DNA from: Cristatella mucedo
Taxonomy: Eukaryota; Bryozoa; Phylactolaemata; Cristatellidae
Direction: 5' to 3'
Assembly (NCBI GenBank): GCA_009760855.2
Contig: WPIO01000013.1
Location: 5,200,501 to 5,264,500 of the forward strand
DNA: 64,000 nucleotides
Shown: piece by piece, positions 22,461 to 45,500 of the stretch
How the letters are laid out: every line of letters begins with the position of its first letter
How positions within the stretch are numbered: position 1 is the stretch's first letter
Translations under genes and position numbers: made by a program
Notes under the pieces: generated by a model
What the model was told of the DNA's origin: nothing
The model's input: only the letters and a program-made list of their open reading frames with translations
Database searches by the model: none

Positions 22461-23629
22461 GTGCTATTACTAGCTTGCACTCGTGAGCAGTCATGGACAA
22501 CTCTTTTTAGAGGGTGGGCGTGAGTGTCTGCTGACATAGCTGGTGAGCCCGCCTCACTGACTCCCAAGCTTAGCAAATGGAATAGTGAATGGAGCCAGAT
22601 CTGTACAGGAGGAAAAATGAAAGACTATTTTAAAATTGTATTTAATTATTTCCTTATAAAATAAATAAATGTAATTTTATTAAATGTATTCATCAGTGTC
22701 TAGTAGCAAATCAGCATTTAGTTGCATGTAAAGAAAGTACAGACGTTTTAACTTAAAATATATGTTAACTGTTCAGTAAGCTCCCACCATGAAGAGTCAT
22801 GCATAGATTCTATTTGTGCATATCCACCACCAAAGGCAGGCTTGCAGCAAGACGTGTTCAATGCTAACTGTGAGAGTTCGTGGTGCATGCTAAATAGCAA
22901 ATTATCTCCCCCTCCTCTTTTTGACATGGCACACACATCATGTGTATCATGCTGTACCGTATCGCAACAGGCATAATTAACACATGACGTCAGTGACTGT
23001 GCCGGACTTAATAACAAACCTTGCTTAGTATAGTGGTTGATTATTGTTATTAAAACTTGATCATGGGCCCCAAAAGATGTTGGGACCTTCGGCTGGCTTC
23101 TGCTAATTTAGGCGTCTGAGAGCTGATTCACTGAGCAGATTCACTTGAAAGTGGCCGTGTATGTCAACTTTTGAAACTGATTATGGAGGACCCTTTATCC
23201 TGGTGGCCCTTTGTCCATTTTCCTCCTAATTTCGCTTTCAGATACTCAGCAATGAGCTTTGCTGGTCCTAATTCTATCATTTAGCTCTATAGATACCCCT
23301 TAAATAGAAACAAGGCCACTGCCGTCATCATTATTCATTACCACCATACTGTCTCCTCTGATGCAATGGTGGGGGTCATTGATTCACATCAGGCTGTACA
23401 GTGTGCCATGCATTCCTTGCCTTAAAGCTTCTGATCTGCTAGCAGATGATCAATTGATTATATATAGATTGGGTCTGCCTGATGCCTAGCATCTTCCATT
23501 TTACCATTACATTTTGCATTCCAGTGGCTATAGAGCATCATTTATCGGTCTGGTAACAATGGTCGGGTACCAATCAGCTGTGGTCTCATAGCCCCCTTTC
23601 CGTCTTGCCAGCTGCCTGCTCATGAGGCT

Positions 23630-23631
<2 letters not shown>
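22461..23631. other. unassigned, partly AT-rich
   Basis: A minus-strand frame of 89 codons (22748-23017) is not recognised. No other feature is seen. Confidence 0.35.
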
Positions 23632-23669
<38 letters not shown>

Positions 23670-24462
23670 TACTTGATAAAGCGCCCCCAGAGAACTCAAT
23701 CTCTTTCTAGGCGCTTTACATTTGCTGCAAAGGGAAATGCAATTAAATGGTAAGTAAAATCATGCTTGAAAAACAAACAAGATGAATAACATGGTTAGGG
23801 GTGACATGCACAGGGTCTGCATGCAAATGTGATTAGTGGCAGCATGCACAGTGTCAGCACACATAAACACGTGAAGGACGAATCACAGGGACCCACTAAA
23901 TGCTGTCCTAAATAGTTGTGTTTTTAAGTTCCTTTTAAATGTGGTCAGGTCAGGGGATGTTCTGACGCAGGTCGGGAGAGAGTTCCAGGCTTTGGGAGCA
24001 TGCGAACTAAATGCACGGTCTCCAAAGGATTTGAGGTTTGTACAAGGTATTGGTAGACTGTTGGATTCCGAAAAGCAGGTGGTACAATGCTTGGCCTGAT
24101 GGGGGAGTAGATCTGAGAGATAGGCTGGAGCCAAAGAATGAAGTGAACTAAAAGTGAGCGACAAAACCTTGAAGTCAATCCGTTGCTTGACTGGTAGCCA
24201 GTGCAGGTCGGCGAGAAGTGGTGTAATGTGGCAACTGCAACGGTCACGACAGACAAGCCTAGCTGCAGAGTTTTGCACCAGCTGCAATCGCCTGATTGCA
24301 CAAGCTGGTAGGCCAGTAAGCAGTGAGTTGCAGAAGTCGAGACGGGATGTCACGAATGCATGGACCAACTTGGACGTGGTATCCTTATCTAAACAAGCCC
24401 GAATTTTAGCAATGCTATGAAGCTGAAAATATGCAGATTTGATCGTGGAGCTGATATGGTCG
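23632..24462 (-). mobile_element. LINE-A copy 4
   Basis: (TAA)n tail at 23632-23668, stem-loop at about 23677-23720, 3' UTR, and an uninterrupted 161-codon C-terminal frame at 23883-24368. Truncated at about 24462, upstream of which the sequence is unrelated. Confidence 0.88.
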
Positions 24463-25005
24463 GGTGGTACTGCCAGCTGTAGACCTGAATGCCAGCATGG
24501 GGCAGTGACTACGGTGGTAGGAGGCGATTAGGTGGGTATCAGCTGCAGCTAACGGCTGACCCGCAATGTCCATCATCCGAATACGTCGGAAGTTAGCCAC
24601 ACACAGCTGCAGAGAACTTTCAGAGGCCCTACGAGAGCTGCTGAACGAGCAGCAGCATGAGGAGCTGCTGCTTTAGGACGATAAAAGATGCATGGATCAA
24701 GCGTGCTCTCAAAGCAGTAGCCACAGTTACGTAAGCAATCGTCTCCTCTGTAGGCTCACCTGCCATCTGGAGCATACGTTAAATTCACCTATTACTTTAT
24801 TGCTTTTACTCTACACAAGATCCAAGTGTTCATAAAACCCACTCGTGATCAGGAATCTTATTACACAGGCAAGAATACCTACAAATAGGGAGTTACAGAA
24901 GTTTAGTCGGAACATCACGAATGCTTGTACCAACTTGCCGTCGTACCCTTGTTGAAGCAAGCCCGAGTTTTCGCAATTTATGTAGATGATATTTGGTACA
25001 GATTT
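24463..25005. other. unassigned
   Basis: It includes an imperfect palindrome rich in CAGCAG/CTGCTG near 24635-24675. No gene recognised. Confidence 0.3.
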
Positions 25006-25009
25006 GACT

Positions 25010-25160
25010 GTGGTAATCTAAGTGTTTGCACTTTACGACTCAGATCTTGGGTTCGAGTGCGGCTGCTCACAATTCTCTGTTGCCACTGCAAGCAGGGTGA
25101 TGGCCACTAAGGTTCTTCTACTGCTTGTTAAGTGATGTTGTTGGATCAGCTGACCTTTAC
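25010..25160 (+). repeat. degenerate SINE-A copy
   Basis: Box B-like TTGGGTTCGAGTGC, then TTGCCACTGCAAGCAGGGTGA, GGCCACTAAGGTTCTTCTAC and GGATCAGCTGA match the SINE-A body. Confidence 0.6.
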
Positions 25161-25487
25161 CTGTTTACCTTTAGCAAAAGATCATTTTGGAGCAGGGGAC
25201 TAACACTCCATGTAGGGGCTACGTGGGGATCTATTAGCCAAACCAGTTTTGATGGTCATGCTATCCAGTCGCTGACTGACTTTAGGAGGTTTGTCCATAG
25301 CTATTAGGCAAGTGTTTTCATCGGCTCCTTTGGTTGTGATGCTGATGTCTTCCGCTACCAGTGCCGTCAGAGCTTTGACTTTTGAAAGCACTCCAGTGTC
25401 TTACACGACCATCGTCGAACCGACTCACCGATGTGGATTGCAACTAATGCAGTTTTGCCATGCGCTCCTTCGGAGCTACTCCTTGGT
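25161..25487. other. unassigned
   Basis: A minus-strand frame at 25200-25391 (63 codons) is free of stops but not recognised. Confidence 0.3.
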
Positions 25488-26256
25488 AATAATAATAATA
25501 ATAATAATATTGCACTTGATAAAGCGCCCTCAGAGAACTTAATCTCTTTCTAGGCGCTTTACATTTGCTGCAAAGTGATATGCAATTGAATAGTAAGTAA
25601 AATCATGCTTGAAAAACAAACAAAATGAATAATATGGTTAGGGGTGACATGCACAGGGTCAGCATGCAAATGTGGTTAGTGGCAGCATGCACAGTGTCAG
25701 CACGCATAAGCACATAAAGGACGAATCACAGGGACCCACTAAATGCTGTCCTAAATAGATGTGTTTTTAAGTTTCTTTTTAATTGGGTCAGATCAGGGGA
25801 TGTTCTGACGCAGGTCGGGAGGGAGTTCCAGGCTTTGGGAGCATGCGAGCTAAATGCACGGTCTCCAAAGGATTTAAGATTTGTACGAGGTATTTCCAGA
25901 CTGTTGGATTCCGAAAAGCGGGTGGTACGATGCTTGGCCTGATTGGGGAGTATATCTGAAAGATAGGCTGGAGCCATAGAATGAAGAGACCTAAAAGTGA
26001 GCAACAAAACCTTGAAGTCAATCCTTTGCCTCACTGGTAGCCAGTGCAGGTCGGCGAGAAGTGGAGTAATGTGGCAACTGTGACGCTCACGACAGATAAG
26101 CCTAGCTGCAGAGTTTTGCACCATCTGCAATGGCCTAATCGCACATGCTGGTAGGCCAGTAAGCAGTGAGTTGCAGAAGTCGAGACGGGATGTCACGGAT
26201 GCATGGACCAACTTAGATGTGGTATCCTTATCTAAACAAGCCCTAATTTTAGCAGG
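25488..26256 (-). mobile_element. LINE-A copy 5
   Basis: (AAT)n tail, stem-loop, 3' UTR and an intact 161-codon C-terminal frame (25726-26211). It stops near 26256 in the ACLD segment of the ORF. Confidence 0.88.
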
Positions 26257-27625
26257 TCCTCAATCATGCAAAACCTTGTTTTTCCATTTGTGGAAGTAAT
26301 ATGTTCAGGCTGAGCGAGTCTTGCTGCCACTCTCTGAAGCCATTCTATTTTAAAGAAAGGTGTCTCGTATTGTAGTTTGAAAAAGGTCTGAGCAGCAGAC
26401 GCCAGCTTGCTTTGCAAAGATTTTAGACTAAAGGTCTCTGCGTGGGTCTCTTCCTTTACAAATGGTCGGCAAGAAAAGGTTTAGGTTATGTGAGGCTAAT
26501 GATTTTATTGGCGGTTTCTCAGTTTTTCATTTCTTAACATGCAATCGCCTTCCTACTCATGATGGCATGTACCAAAAATCTATGGCTTCACGATAAACTT
26601 AAACTTTGTTCATACTGCGTGTGCTTATCCGATAATTGAGTACAGTGGCCCCAGTGTCGTCTGTCTGTCACATTCCAGACTGTCTCTTGAGGCGCTTTGC
26701 AGTCTGCGCACTTGATGGCATCTCTTACTCATCAGACCGTACTGTGGGGGCAGGGACTTCTGGCAAGTCTTCAACTTCCGGTGGAAACTGGATAGTCGCC
26801 CTCAGGAATTTGGGACTGTTGCCCAAGAAGGAATATTTGTCCAGCTTCCACAGCCCTTCAGTAACTAGCTCTCCCACTCGCTAGTGAACCCAGATAGCAG
26901 CTGGCAATGCCTGTAGGCCTAAATTGGCTTGCCTCTAAGTCCTGGCAGCCGCCTGTATTAAGTCAGCCCATGCGCTGGCTCCGTTGGCATGGCTCACGGA
27001 GGCTGGCACCGCTGGCGCGGTCACTGCGTGCCTCCACCCTCGGGGCCGACAGCGGAAGGCAGCTGCAGCCTACCCTAGGATTAAACGGCCCAGGTGAGGT
27101 GAACTCGAACATAAATGTTGCTGGCAGATGTGTGTGCTACGGTCGATGCTCGCGACCATAACACTATTCAAAAGCTGCTCTTGCCGATATTGCTCACACG
27201 CAGCTCTAACTAGGTAGTGAGTGTGTGCATGTGCCGGGAATGTGCAAAAGTAGTGCTTCCTGCCTGAGCGAGAGCAGGTGGCCCTCTATGCATAGATGGT
27301 ACTGAGATCAGGTTTGGCCACTGCTTGACTATTGTTAGGAAAGTTGAGTAGAAGAGCTCTCCGGCAAGAGGCTTTCCTGCACCCATAGGGTGTTGTAGTG
27401 CAAGAGCTCTGCTCCTTTCGATTAATGGAATTAGTGAGAACCCTAGCTAGCTAGTGTCGAAACTGCTCCTAGCCGCTCAACAAACGAATATATGCAGACG
27501 ATAACCGAAGTTAACTCACAGCAACACAGATGCTATACATTATCATACTTTTAATAATGATGCAACATGCTCGCACGAGGTGCTACCAAGCTTGTTCAAT
27601 GGTACTGTACTCAGCTCGCTTTGTA
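26257..27625. other. unassigned, with one GC-rich splice-bounded segment
   Basis: The segment at about 26920-27090 is GC-rich and lies between a TGTAG acceptor-like site and a CAG/GTGAGG donor-like site. One frame is open across it, but no homology was recognised. The minus-strand frame at 26232-26417 is also unrecognised. Confidence 0.25.
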
Positions 27626-28476
27626 ATAATAATAGTAATAGTAATGCACTTGATAAAGCGCCCTCAGAGAACTTAATCTTTCTCTCTAGGCGCTTTACAT
27701 TTGCTGCGAAGGGAAATGCACTTGAATGGTGAGTAATATCATCCTTGATAAACAATCAAAATAAATAACATGGTTAGGGGTGACATGCACAGGGTCAGCA
27801 TGCAAATGTGGTTAGTGGCAGCATGCACAGTGTCAGCACGCATAAACACATGAAGGACAAATCACAGGGACCCACTAAATGCTGTCCTAAATAGGTGTGT
27901 TTGTAAGTTCTTTTTAAATGTGGTCAGGTCAGGGGATGTTCTGACACAAGTCGGGAGGGAGTTCCAGGCTTTGGGAGCATGCGAACTAAATGCACGGTCT
28001 CCAAAGGATTTGAGGTTTGTACAAGGTATTGGTAGACTGTTGGATTCCGAAAAGAGGGCGGTACGCTGCTTGGCTTGATGGGGGAGTATATCTGAGAGAT
28101 AGGCTGGAGCCAAAGAATGAAGTGAACTAAAAGTGAGCGACAAAACCTTGAAGTCAATCCGTTGCTTGAATGGTAGCCAGTGCAGGTCAGCGAGAAGTGG
28201 TGTAATGTGGCAACTGCAACGCACAGCAATGCACAACAACGCTCACGACAGACAAGCCTAGCTGCAGAGTTTTGCACCAGCTGCAATCGCCTGATTGCAC
28301 GTGCTGGTAGGCCAGTAAGCAGTGAGTTGCAGAAGTCGAGACTGGATTTCACGAATGCATGGACCAACTTAGACGTGGTATCCTTATCTAAACAAGCCCG
28401 AATTTTAGCAATGTTGTGTAGCTGAAAATAGGCAGATTTGACTGTGGAGCTGATATGGTCGTCTAACGAGAGGTCG
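27626..28476 (-). mobile_element. LINE-A copy 6
   Basis: Tail, stem-loop and 3' UTR as in the other copies. The C-terminal frame is broken by a small insertion at about 28220-28240 (repeats of CAATGCACAACAACGC type), so it reads as two overlapping frames. Confidence 0.85.
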
Positions 28477-28572
28477 CTTCAGCCTTTCAATCGGCTTTCT
28501 CAGTCTCACTTTCACACTTTCAGTCTCCCACCTGTCTCACAAAGTCTTTTTCTCCCTTAATCTCTAAAGTTT

Positions 28573-28727
<155 letters not shown>

Positions 28728-28729
28728 TT

Positions 28730-29436
28730 ATCCTAATCTAGCCCCAATTTTACTGCATTCCATTGTCCTCTTTTTTAAGTTTCTGCGTTTGTCCATTGCT
28801 TGCTATCGAAATGCCATTTGATGTCACCACTAGGAGCCTTGTGGGCTCATCAGGCCACTAGAAATTCTCTTAGCTCCCAGTTCAATTCGCCTGCCGGTAT
28901 TTGTACAGTTAGCCGTTACATCACACTGTTGAATGTTTTTAGCCCCATACTGCTTACTTGTTTAACGCCATCGCTCACAGTTAGAATGCATCTCTGATGT
29001 TCTGAAGTATATGCACACGGGAAGCTATGACACGATTATGCCCAATTGAAAGCCAAGTTTATATCTCTCGGTTGTGTGCATGCTGCTTATTCTAATTAAA
29101 GTATTGCATTGCCTCTGCAAGGAAGTGACCAGTTTCAGCAGGTAATTAATAAGGCAAAACCTTAGCGATGGCACATCTATCTGGCCTAGCCTTTCAGAGT
29201 GATCGTTTTTCGAGAAACCGTCGAAGAGGAATTCCTGCGGAGCCAACCGGCTCGTGCATTCATCTCTTGAGCACCATCTGCTGCTGGCAGGCTGGGCACA
29301 AAGACTTCACAGACCTCTCAGACTTTACCAGCAGCAGATGCTTTGCGCTTTCAGCTAGTTCACTGCTCGTTGCGAAGGCAGCTTCCACGTGTCAGTGCTC
29401 ATCCCGTTCATCGAGACGTCAGCTTTTGTCAGGACC
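28730..29436. other. unassigned
   Basis: Overlapping short frames on both strands, with no recognised domain. Confidence 0.3.
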
Positions 29437-29565
29437 CCGAGTTGGTTTCACCCAGTGGTTAAGGTGCACGCCCCAACCAAGGTCTAGCCGAGGTAGTGGG
29501 TTCGAGCCCCCTGGCATATGTGAAGCGCCTGAATAGAGATTAAGTTCTCTTTGGGTGCTATGTAA

Positions 29566-29574
<9 letters not shown>
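29437..29574 (+). mobile_element. SINE-B copy, well preserved
   Basis: tRNA-like head with GGTTAAGGTGCACGCCCC, box B-like GTGGGTTCGAGCCCC, linker GGCATATGTGAAGCGCC, then AGAGATTAAGTTCTCT and GGGTGCT. It ends in an AT-rich stretch and a (TA)n array at 29573-29606. The last about 50 bases match the LINE-A 3' end in sequence and fold. Confidence 0.82.
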
Positions 29575-29609
<35 letters not shown>

Positions 29610-29885
29610 GCTGCTGAGAGGTGCATTCGGGCGACTCATCGGCCGCCAAAAGGAAAAACGCTTCCCAGTGACTGGGGAGTCTTAATCCTGACCAGCACCG
29701 ATGCTGTCAACAGACATTCTATATTCAGCTGACGGTGTGCAAAAATTGTCGGCGACTGTCGTGCTGCTTTCCTGCCCATCGAACGATTGCACCTAGTGAC
29801 AGCTGAGTAGAGTGACGGCTAGCAATTTAACACTTGGCTAGACAGCAAGATATGTCTGCATAGCTGCACAGCTGTTCGTATGATT

Positions 29886-30000
29886 AAATATGAATGTAAC
29901 TCATTTGCATAGCTCCCTAGAGAACCCAATCTATATCCAGGTGCTTTACATGTGCCACAGGGCCAGCGACTTACCCCCTGCTCCAAATCAGGGCAGCATA
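29886..30000 (-). mobile_element. SINE-B copy, diverged
   Basis: On the minus strand: GGGGGTAAGTCGCTGGCCC, GTGGCACATGTAAAGCACC, then AGATTGGGTTCTCTAGGGAGC and TATGCAAATGAG. Confidence 0.65.
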
Positions 30001-30668
<668 letters not shown>

Positions 30669-30775
30669 TTCATTCGCATAGTGCCGTAAGAGAACTTACA
30701 GCTTATAGCCAACCATACTGGCATCATCAGCCTGCTGCATTGCCCATTGCCACTCACTAGATACCGAGCTAGCTA

Positions 30776-30892
30776 TCAGATATCACCCACCATTCGATCG
30801 TGCTTCTTTTGCAGCAAATATAAAGCGATTGAGATTGAGTTATCTGAGGGTGTTTTATCAAATGTATTATTATTATTATAATTATTATATCG
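30776..30892 (+). mobile_element. solo LINE-A 3' end
   Basis: Only the last about 115 bases of LINE-A (TTTTGCAGCAAATATAAAGCG, ATTGAGTTATCTGAGGG, then (ATT)n). Confidence 0.75.
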
Positions 30893-32387
30893 GTGGCTGT
30901 CACAGACCATCTCTCTGGCCACTGCTGCTGGGGAGTGCTTAGCCTGAAATAGCTTAGCAGTTACGGTGCTAATAACAGCTGCTGCCGAAGTTTTGAAGAC
31001 TGTAAAACTAAGAGGACTGCTATTTGGGATAGGCTGGCTTCTAACACTTGGTAAACAGTGAGTCCTGCACCAAGCTGAACAGCAAAATAAGATTGCAGCC
31101 GTGGCTGCTGGAAATGGCTTTGGCAGCAAATAGGACAGCATGACTGAAGCACCTGAATGAATTATTTGGTAAAGGCCCAGGCCCCTACCGGTGACAGACC
31201 TAGCTACTTAGCGGCTTTCTGGTGGCACACGAACGCAAATGTTGGCTTATGGTTAGCGCATAATAAGGACCAAGGATGAATTTACAAAAGCATTGCGTAT
31301 CTACAGCCAAAGCCTCGAACTTGCCAATCTGCCGTCCAATTTTGGAGAATATGGTAGCTGCTTGCCCAGTACTGTGCACAGCTTCATGTCGATTTGCGGT
31401 AAACTCGGCATTTGCACCCAGGGCATTCTCTCCCAAATAGACAAAATGTGCACGGGTAGAACTAGCAACGAATTCGTCTGCTTAAAATTTGCTGCTCGAT
31501 CACCAAGCTAGATCGAGCCAAACCACCACCATCGATCTTTCCACGTGGCAACCATCTAAATTGCGAGCAGTAGTAGCGATCATGTCGGCCAAGTTCTATT
31601 ACAAGCAGGTCATAAAGGAGCCACTGAAACACAAAGTAGCGCAACTTCGGCCCTGAAGGCTAGCCCTACACAGCATATGTGCAACTGCAGTTGCTTTACC
31701 GACTGAGTCCTGACATCGACACCCAGACCACATGAATAGTAGCACCATCCTGATGCTAGCAGTAAGAAATAGCATACTAGATACTAGCAGTAAGAAATGC
31801 TTCTTAACTTCCGAGCATCGGCCGAGGTCTAGAGACCATCATCGCTCAGGTAGCCAATACCAGTATGGCCCAATCCTGCTACCAATCGTAGAATGGGCTT
31901 GCCTCACCAGCAGGCGCACCCTCTCGTTAGAACGCACGATATAATAAACTGAGTCAACTGGTAGTTGAAGAGCAAAACAAGTGGTGGGCCACCAGACCTT
32001 GAATCTGTAGGTTGAAGAAACTTTTTAGCTGAGGAACGAAACAAGTGGTGGGCAGGCCAAGATCTTTCATCTGTATGAGCTGGCGTGACCGTGCAGCTAG
32101 CTGGTCACTAGCCACCGTTTGTCGTGGTCCCCACTGCCACTCACCCTTTTTGGCACAAACCTTTGCTATTAACGTCAGGTGCAGCTATAGCAGCAGCCAA
32201 GACAAGAGCAAGCAGTGCCCCCCCCCAGCAAAGCTCGAGCTCAAACAGCTGACAACATTCTAATTAGTAGTCCCGTAAGTATGCGCAGTGCACGCGGCTT
32301 GGGCCCCAGAAGTTTCGATGCCATTGAAGCGTTAGCCATTGCAGCTAAGGGCCAGTGCACAAGGCTTTAGCCGAACAATAACAATAA
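30893..32387. other. unassigned, contains one arm of an inverted repeat
   Basis: 31161-31260 is repeated in inverted orientation at 34391-34490. A short duplication occurs at 31976-32060 (AACAAGTGGTGGGC twice) and another at 31757-31800 (CTAGCAGTAAGAAAT twice). No gene recognised. Confidence 0.4.
31161..31260 (+). repeat. 100-bp inverted repeat, left arm
   Basis: Aligning it with the reverse complement of 34391-34490 without gaps gives 94 identical positions of 100 by hand count. Confidence 0.85.
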
Positions 32388-32572
32388 TAACACTAGCTGA
32401 TTGATCTAGCAGCCTCTTTTATATGGAGACACGAGAGCCTTTAGGGCTATCACCACCACTTGCAGCAGCGATAAAGGATTGCCCAGTGCAAGATTCGAAC
32501 CCACGGCATCGGGACCGAGGTCGTGAAAAGCAACCACATTACCTAGCGTGCCATCACGGCACACCACGACTT
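32388..32572 (-). mobile_element. SINE-A copy
   Basis: Minus strand: GTGATGGCACGCTAGGTAAT (box A-like), GTGGGTTCGAATCTTGC (box B-like), GCAATCCTTTATCGCTGCTG, GTGATAGCCCTAAAGGCTCT. Confidence 0.78.
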
Positions 32573-33329
32573 CAGGGTGAAGCATATACATAGTCATGGA
32601 CTTTGTAGTGTCTTCGGTTTCCAGCCAGACAAGAGTGCTGCATAACAACTGCTCAGTGCCACCTAGACTGGGTGCTCGAGTCACTTGTGTGTCAGACTGC
32701 ACCAGCTAGATCGATCCGTGGAGTCACACAATGCCACGGGCATAGATAGGTTTGGGGGCCAGCGGCCAATGGGACGGCTTGGCTAGCCGACATGCCTATC
32801 ATCTTATTATTTCAAGATCAGCTGATTCAGCAGCCTCATTCTTGCAGTGGCAGAAGACCCTCACCTGTGGTCACCCCCTCACCTTGCAAAAAACAATACA
32901 TAATTGTATGCTGCAGGACCCAAAATGAGTACTGAAATTGAGAGCACTTACCCTTGGGCTAACTAAGGTCAAGTTCTGAATACCTCCTCGGCTATTTATG
33001 CGCATGCAACATGGCCTGGCAGTTGTTACACCTGCATTCAGCACCTCGCTCATCACCACACATCACAGGCCAAGACCAAGCCGGCCAGCTTCGTCCTAAT
33101 GATGGTGGATCACTGTATCTGCCTGTGTGGCTATCCTTTACTTGTATGCCCTACTTAGAGAGTGGGACTGTCGTCGTTATCATAGGGGAATTACGTCTTC
33201 CCATGTTGGACCGTTCCGGTGCTCTAATGTGTGCCAAAGGGCAAGGCGATCGAACTTCACAACCCAAGTCTTGATTTCGAGCTGTGCACAGCAAGCAATC
33301 TTTTATTGCTCATTTGCAGTGTGCGAAAG

Positions 33330-33335
<6 letters not shown>
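32573..33335. other. unassigned, with a SINE-A 3' fragment at 32815-32872
   Basis: AGATCAGCTGATTCAGCAGCC at 32815 onward matches the SINE-A 3' end. Otherwise no feature. Confidence 0.3.
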
Positions 33336-33388
<53 letters not shown>

Positions 33389-33405
33389 CACACACACACA
33401 CACAT
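33336..33405. repeat. compound (TC)n-(TA)n-(GA)n-(CA)n microsatellite
   Basis: CTCTCTCT, ATATATAT, AGAGAGAG and CACACACA runs are contiguous. Confidence 0.95.
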
Positions 33406-33446
33406 CTTGCATCTATATAAATGAGACTATTGAGTCGGCCGACCCG

Positions 33447-33587
33447 GTTTGGCCCAATAGTTAATTAAGGTGCTCGTCCCGACCAAGGTCTGGCCGGCCG
33501 AGGTCGTGGGCTCGAGTCCCGTGGCATATGTGAAGCGACTGAATAGAGATTAAGTTCTCGTAGGGCGCTACACAAATGAATTACTAG
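33447..33587 (+). mobile_element. SINE-B copy
   Basis: GGCCCAATAGTTAATTAAGG head, box B-like GTGGGCTCGAGTCCC, GGCATATGTGAAGCG, AGAGATTAAGTTCTC, GGGCGCTACACAAATGAATT. Confidence 0.82.
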
Positions 33588-33589
33588 TC

Positions 33590-34265
33590 AGAACTGCTTC
33601 AGTGCAGACGACTTTCCACGAAAAATGCTCAGCAGAATTTCATGTAGACGGTCGTCCGGATACAAGAGAACTTGGATTCTGCGTCACTGCAGTTAAGATG
33701 GGCCGGTTTGAAACTCAGGGCCAACGCGCGCGCAGAAGCGAGCGAAATTTGTGCTGTCGGCGCTGCCCTGGGTCGAAGCTGGCAGGCGACCACGCCCACC
33801 AGAAAGCCGGCACCGAAAAAACGACGCTGGGGTAATTCCCGGCAATACTTAAAGCGACGAACCAAAACTGTCCAAGCAGTAGTCTAAACTGCCTTACATC
33901 GTAAGACTGAAAACCAGCAAATCTAAGGTCAACCGTTATCTCGGCGGTCACCAAACGCGGTGCTCGGAAACTGATCGCATAAGGTAGCCACGAACCGGAA
34001 CCCGCAGATAGCGCTACGTTGGCTTGGTAGACAACTGAATGTTTAATATGTTCTATGCAGCATCAAAGACCAGCGTACGCATATTCACGGGAGCGAGCAG
34101 CTCCAACGAACAACGGGCGTAACGACACGGATGTCAGTAGCTCTTTACGAACAGCGGACGTATCGTCAGAAAAGCGCCGCTGTGCTGCGGAACGAGAAAA
34201 GCTTCCGGACATGCCGGTATCACGTGACATAATTCGTTCACTCCATATTTGACTGCGCGTGAGCC
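33590..34265 (+). promoter_or_regulatory. eIF4E upstream region, CpG-rich, with E-box
   Basis: CpG density rises before the eIF4E start codon. A palindromic CACGTG lies at 34221-34226, 40 bases upstream of the ATG. No TATA box is seen. Vertebrate eIF4E is a known Myc target through CACGTG boxes; equivalence here is inference. Confidence 0.45.
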
Positions 34266-44428
<10,163 letters not shown>

Positions 44429-44583
44429 ATGAACATCCAGGCCAAGGCTATGAGCAGTGCTGAATTCTCACCTGACATCGTTTGCGCAGCACTGGCTGCT
44501 ATGCAAAGTGCGCTCCCAGCAGCGATTTCCGTGAGTCTGACACCACTAGCTTTTGGTTTTTTACATTGTTATTTATGCAAATC

Positions 44584-44589
44584 AATAAA
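44584..44589 (+). terminator. AATAAA polyadenylation signal of eIF4E
   Basis: A canonical hexamer 156 bases after the stop codon. Confidence 0.6.
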
Positions 44590-44605
44590 CCATGTACATA
44601 GTTGT

Positions 44606-45335
44606 TGATAGTCTGCTTGCCAGCGGCTATAAAGACTTCCTGGTAGATGCTGCATTACGCTGCTGCTCTGATTCTGCAAACTACCTGTAGAATATATAAG
44701 GTGTGTAAGGTTTGCAATGGTTTTCTTTGCCCTAGCCTGCAGCTGCACATGCCCATGACTGCTGCATGGGACCTTTGCCGTTGCAATTATGGTGGTAGCC
44801 TGCTATGGACGAGCGATTTTTGCTGGGGCTCATGTGAACCCACAAGCTGTTACTTGACCGTTAATTTCCGTATACATGGGCAGCAGCTGCATCGGTTCTT
44901 CTATTACTGTTGCGAAAGGTAAAGATTGCTGAAGATCGAAGCCCTCGTTGTGATTGGTTTGTAATAAATCTGCATCTTCTTTTATCCCACGTTCGTGCTT
45001 TTAAATTACATTGCAATTTTCATATATCGAAAGATGTGTCTTGTCGAGCACGAAATCTCCAAACCAGACCCATGGAGCAGGCACTTAGTAATTGCATCCG
45101 AGAATATCATGACCCAAAAATGTGCTGCAGCATTAATGATTATGTGCGGTTGTACAATGCCTCCGCTGAGAAACGTCGAAATAGCAAGTGATCAAGAGAA
45201 ATACCAGATTAAGAGTGTAATGGTAGCTAACACAATTCAAGCTTTTTTCAATGTTGTGATCTTCAGCCAGGAGCATATCAAGTGCACAAGTTGAATCTCT
45301 AAGTTGAGAATACATATTATTGAATCGAATATCAC
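44606..45335. other. unassigned
   Basis: Several overlapping plus-strand frames of 80-100 codons, none recognised. Confidence 0.3.
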
Positions 45336-45339
45336 CCCG

Positions 45340-45500
45340 ATAGTAGCCCAGGAGGTATAGTACTCATTCTTCATGACCAATGTCGTGGGTTCGAATCCCG
45401 CAGTGTGCGATCCTGTATTGCCAACTGCAAGCAGTGATGATAGCTGTTAAGGCTCTTCTGCCACTAGGCAATTGAGGCTGTTAGATAAGAAAATATTTAT
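45340..45500 (+). mobile_element. SINE-A copy, well preserved
   Basis: TAGCCCAGGAGGTATAGTAC (box A-like), GTGGGTTCGAATCCCGCAG (box B-like), GCGATCCTGTATTGCCAACT, GATAGCTGTTAAGGCTCTTC, ending ATATTTATTTATTT. Confidence 0.82.
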
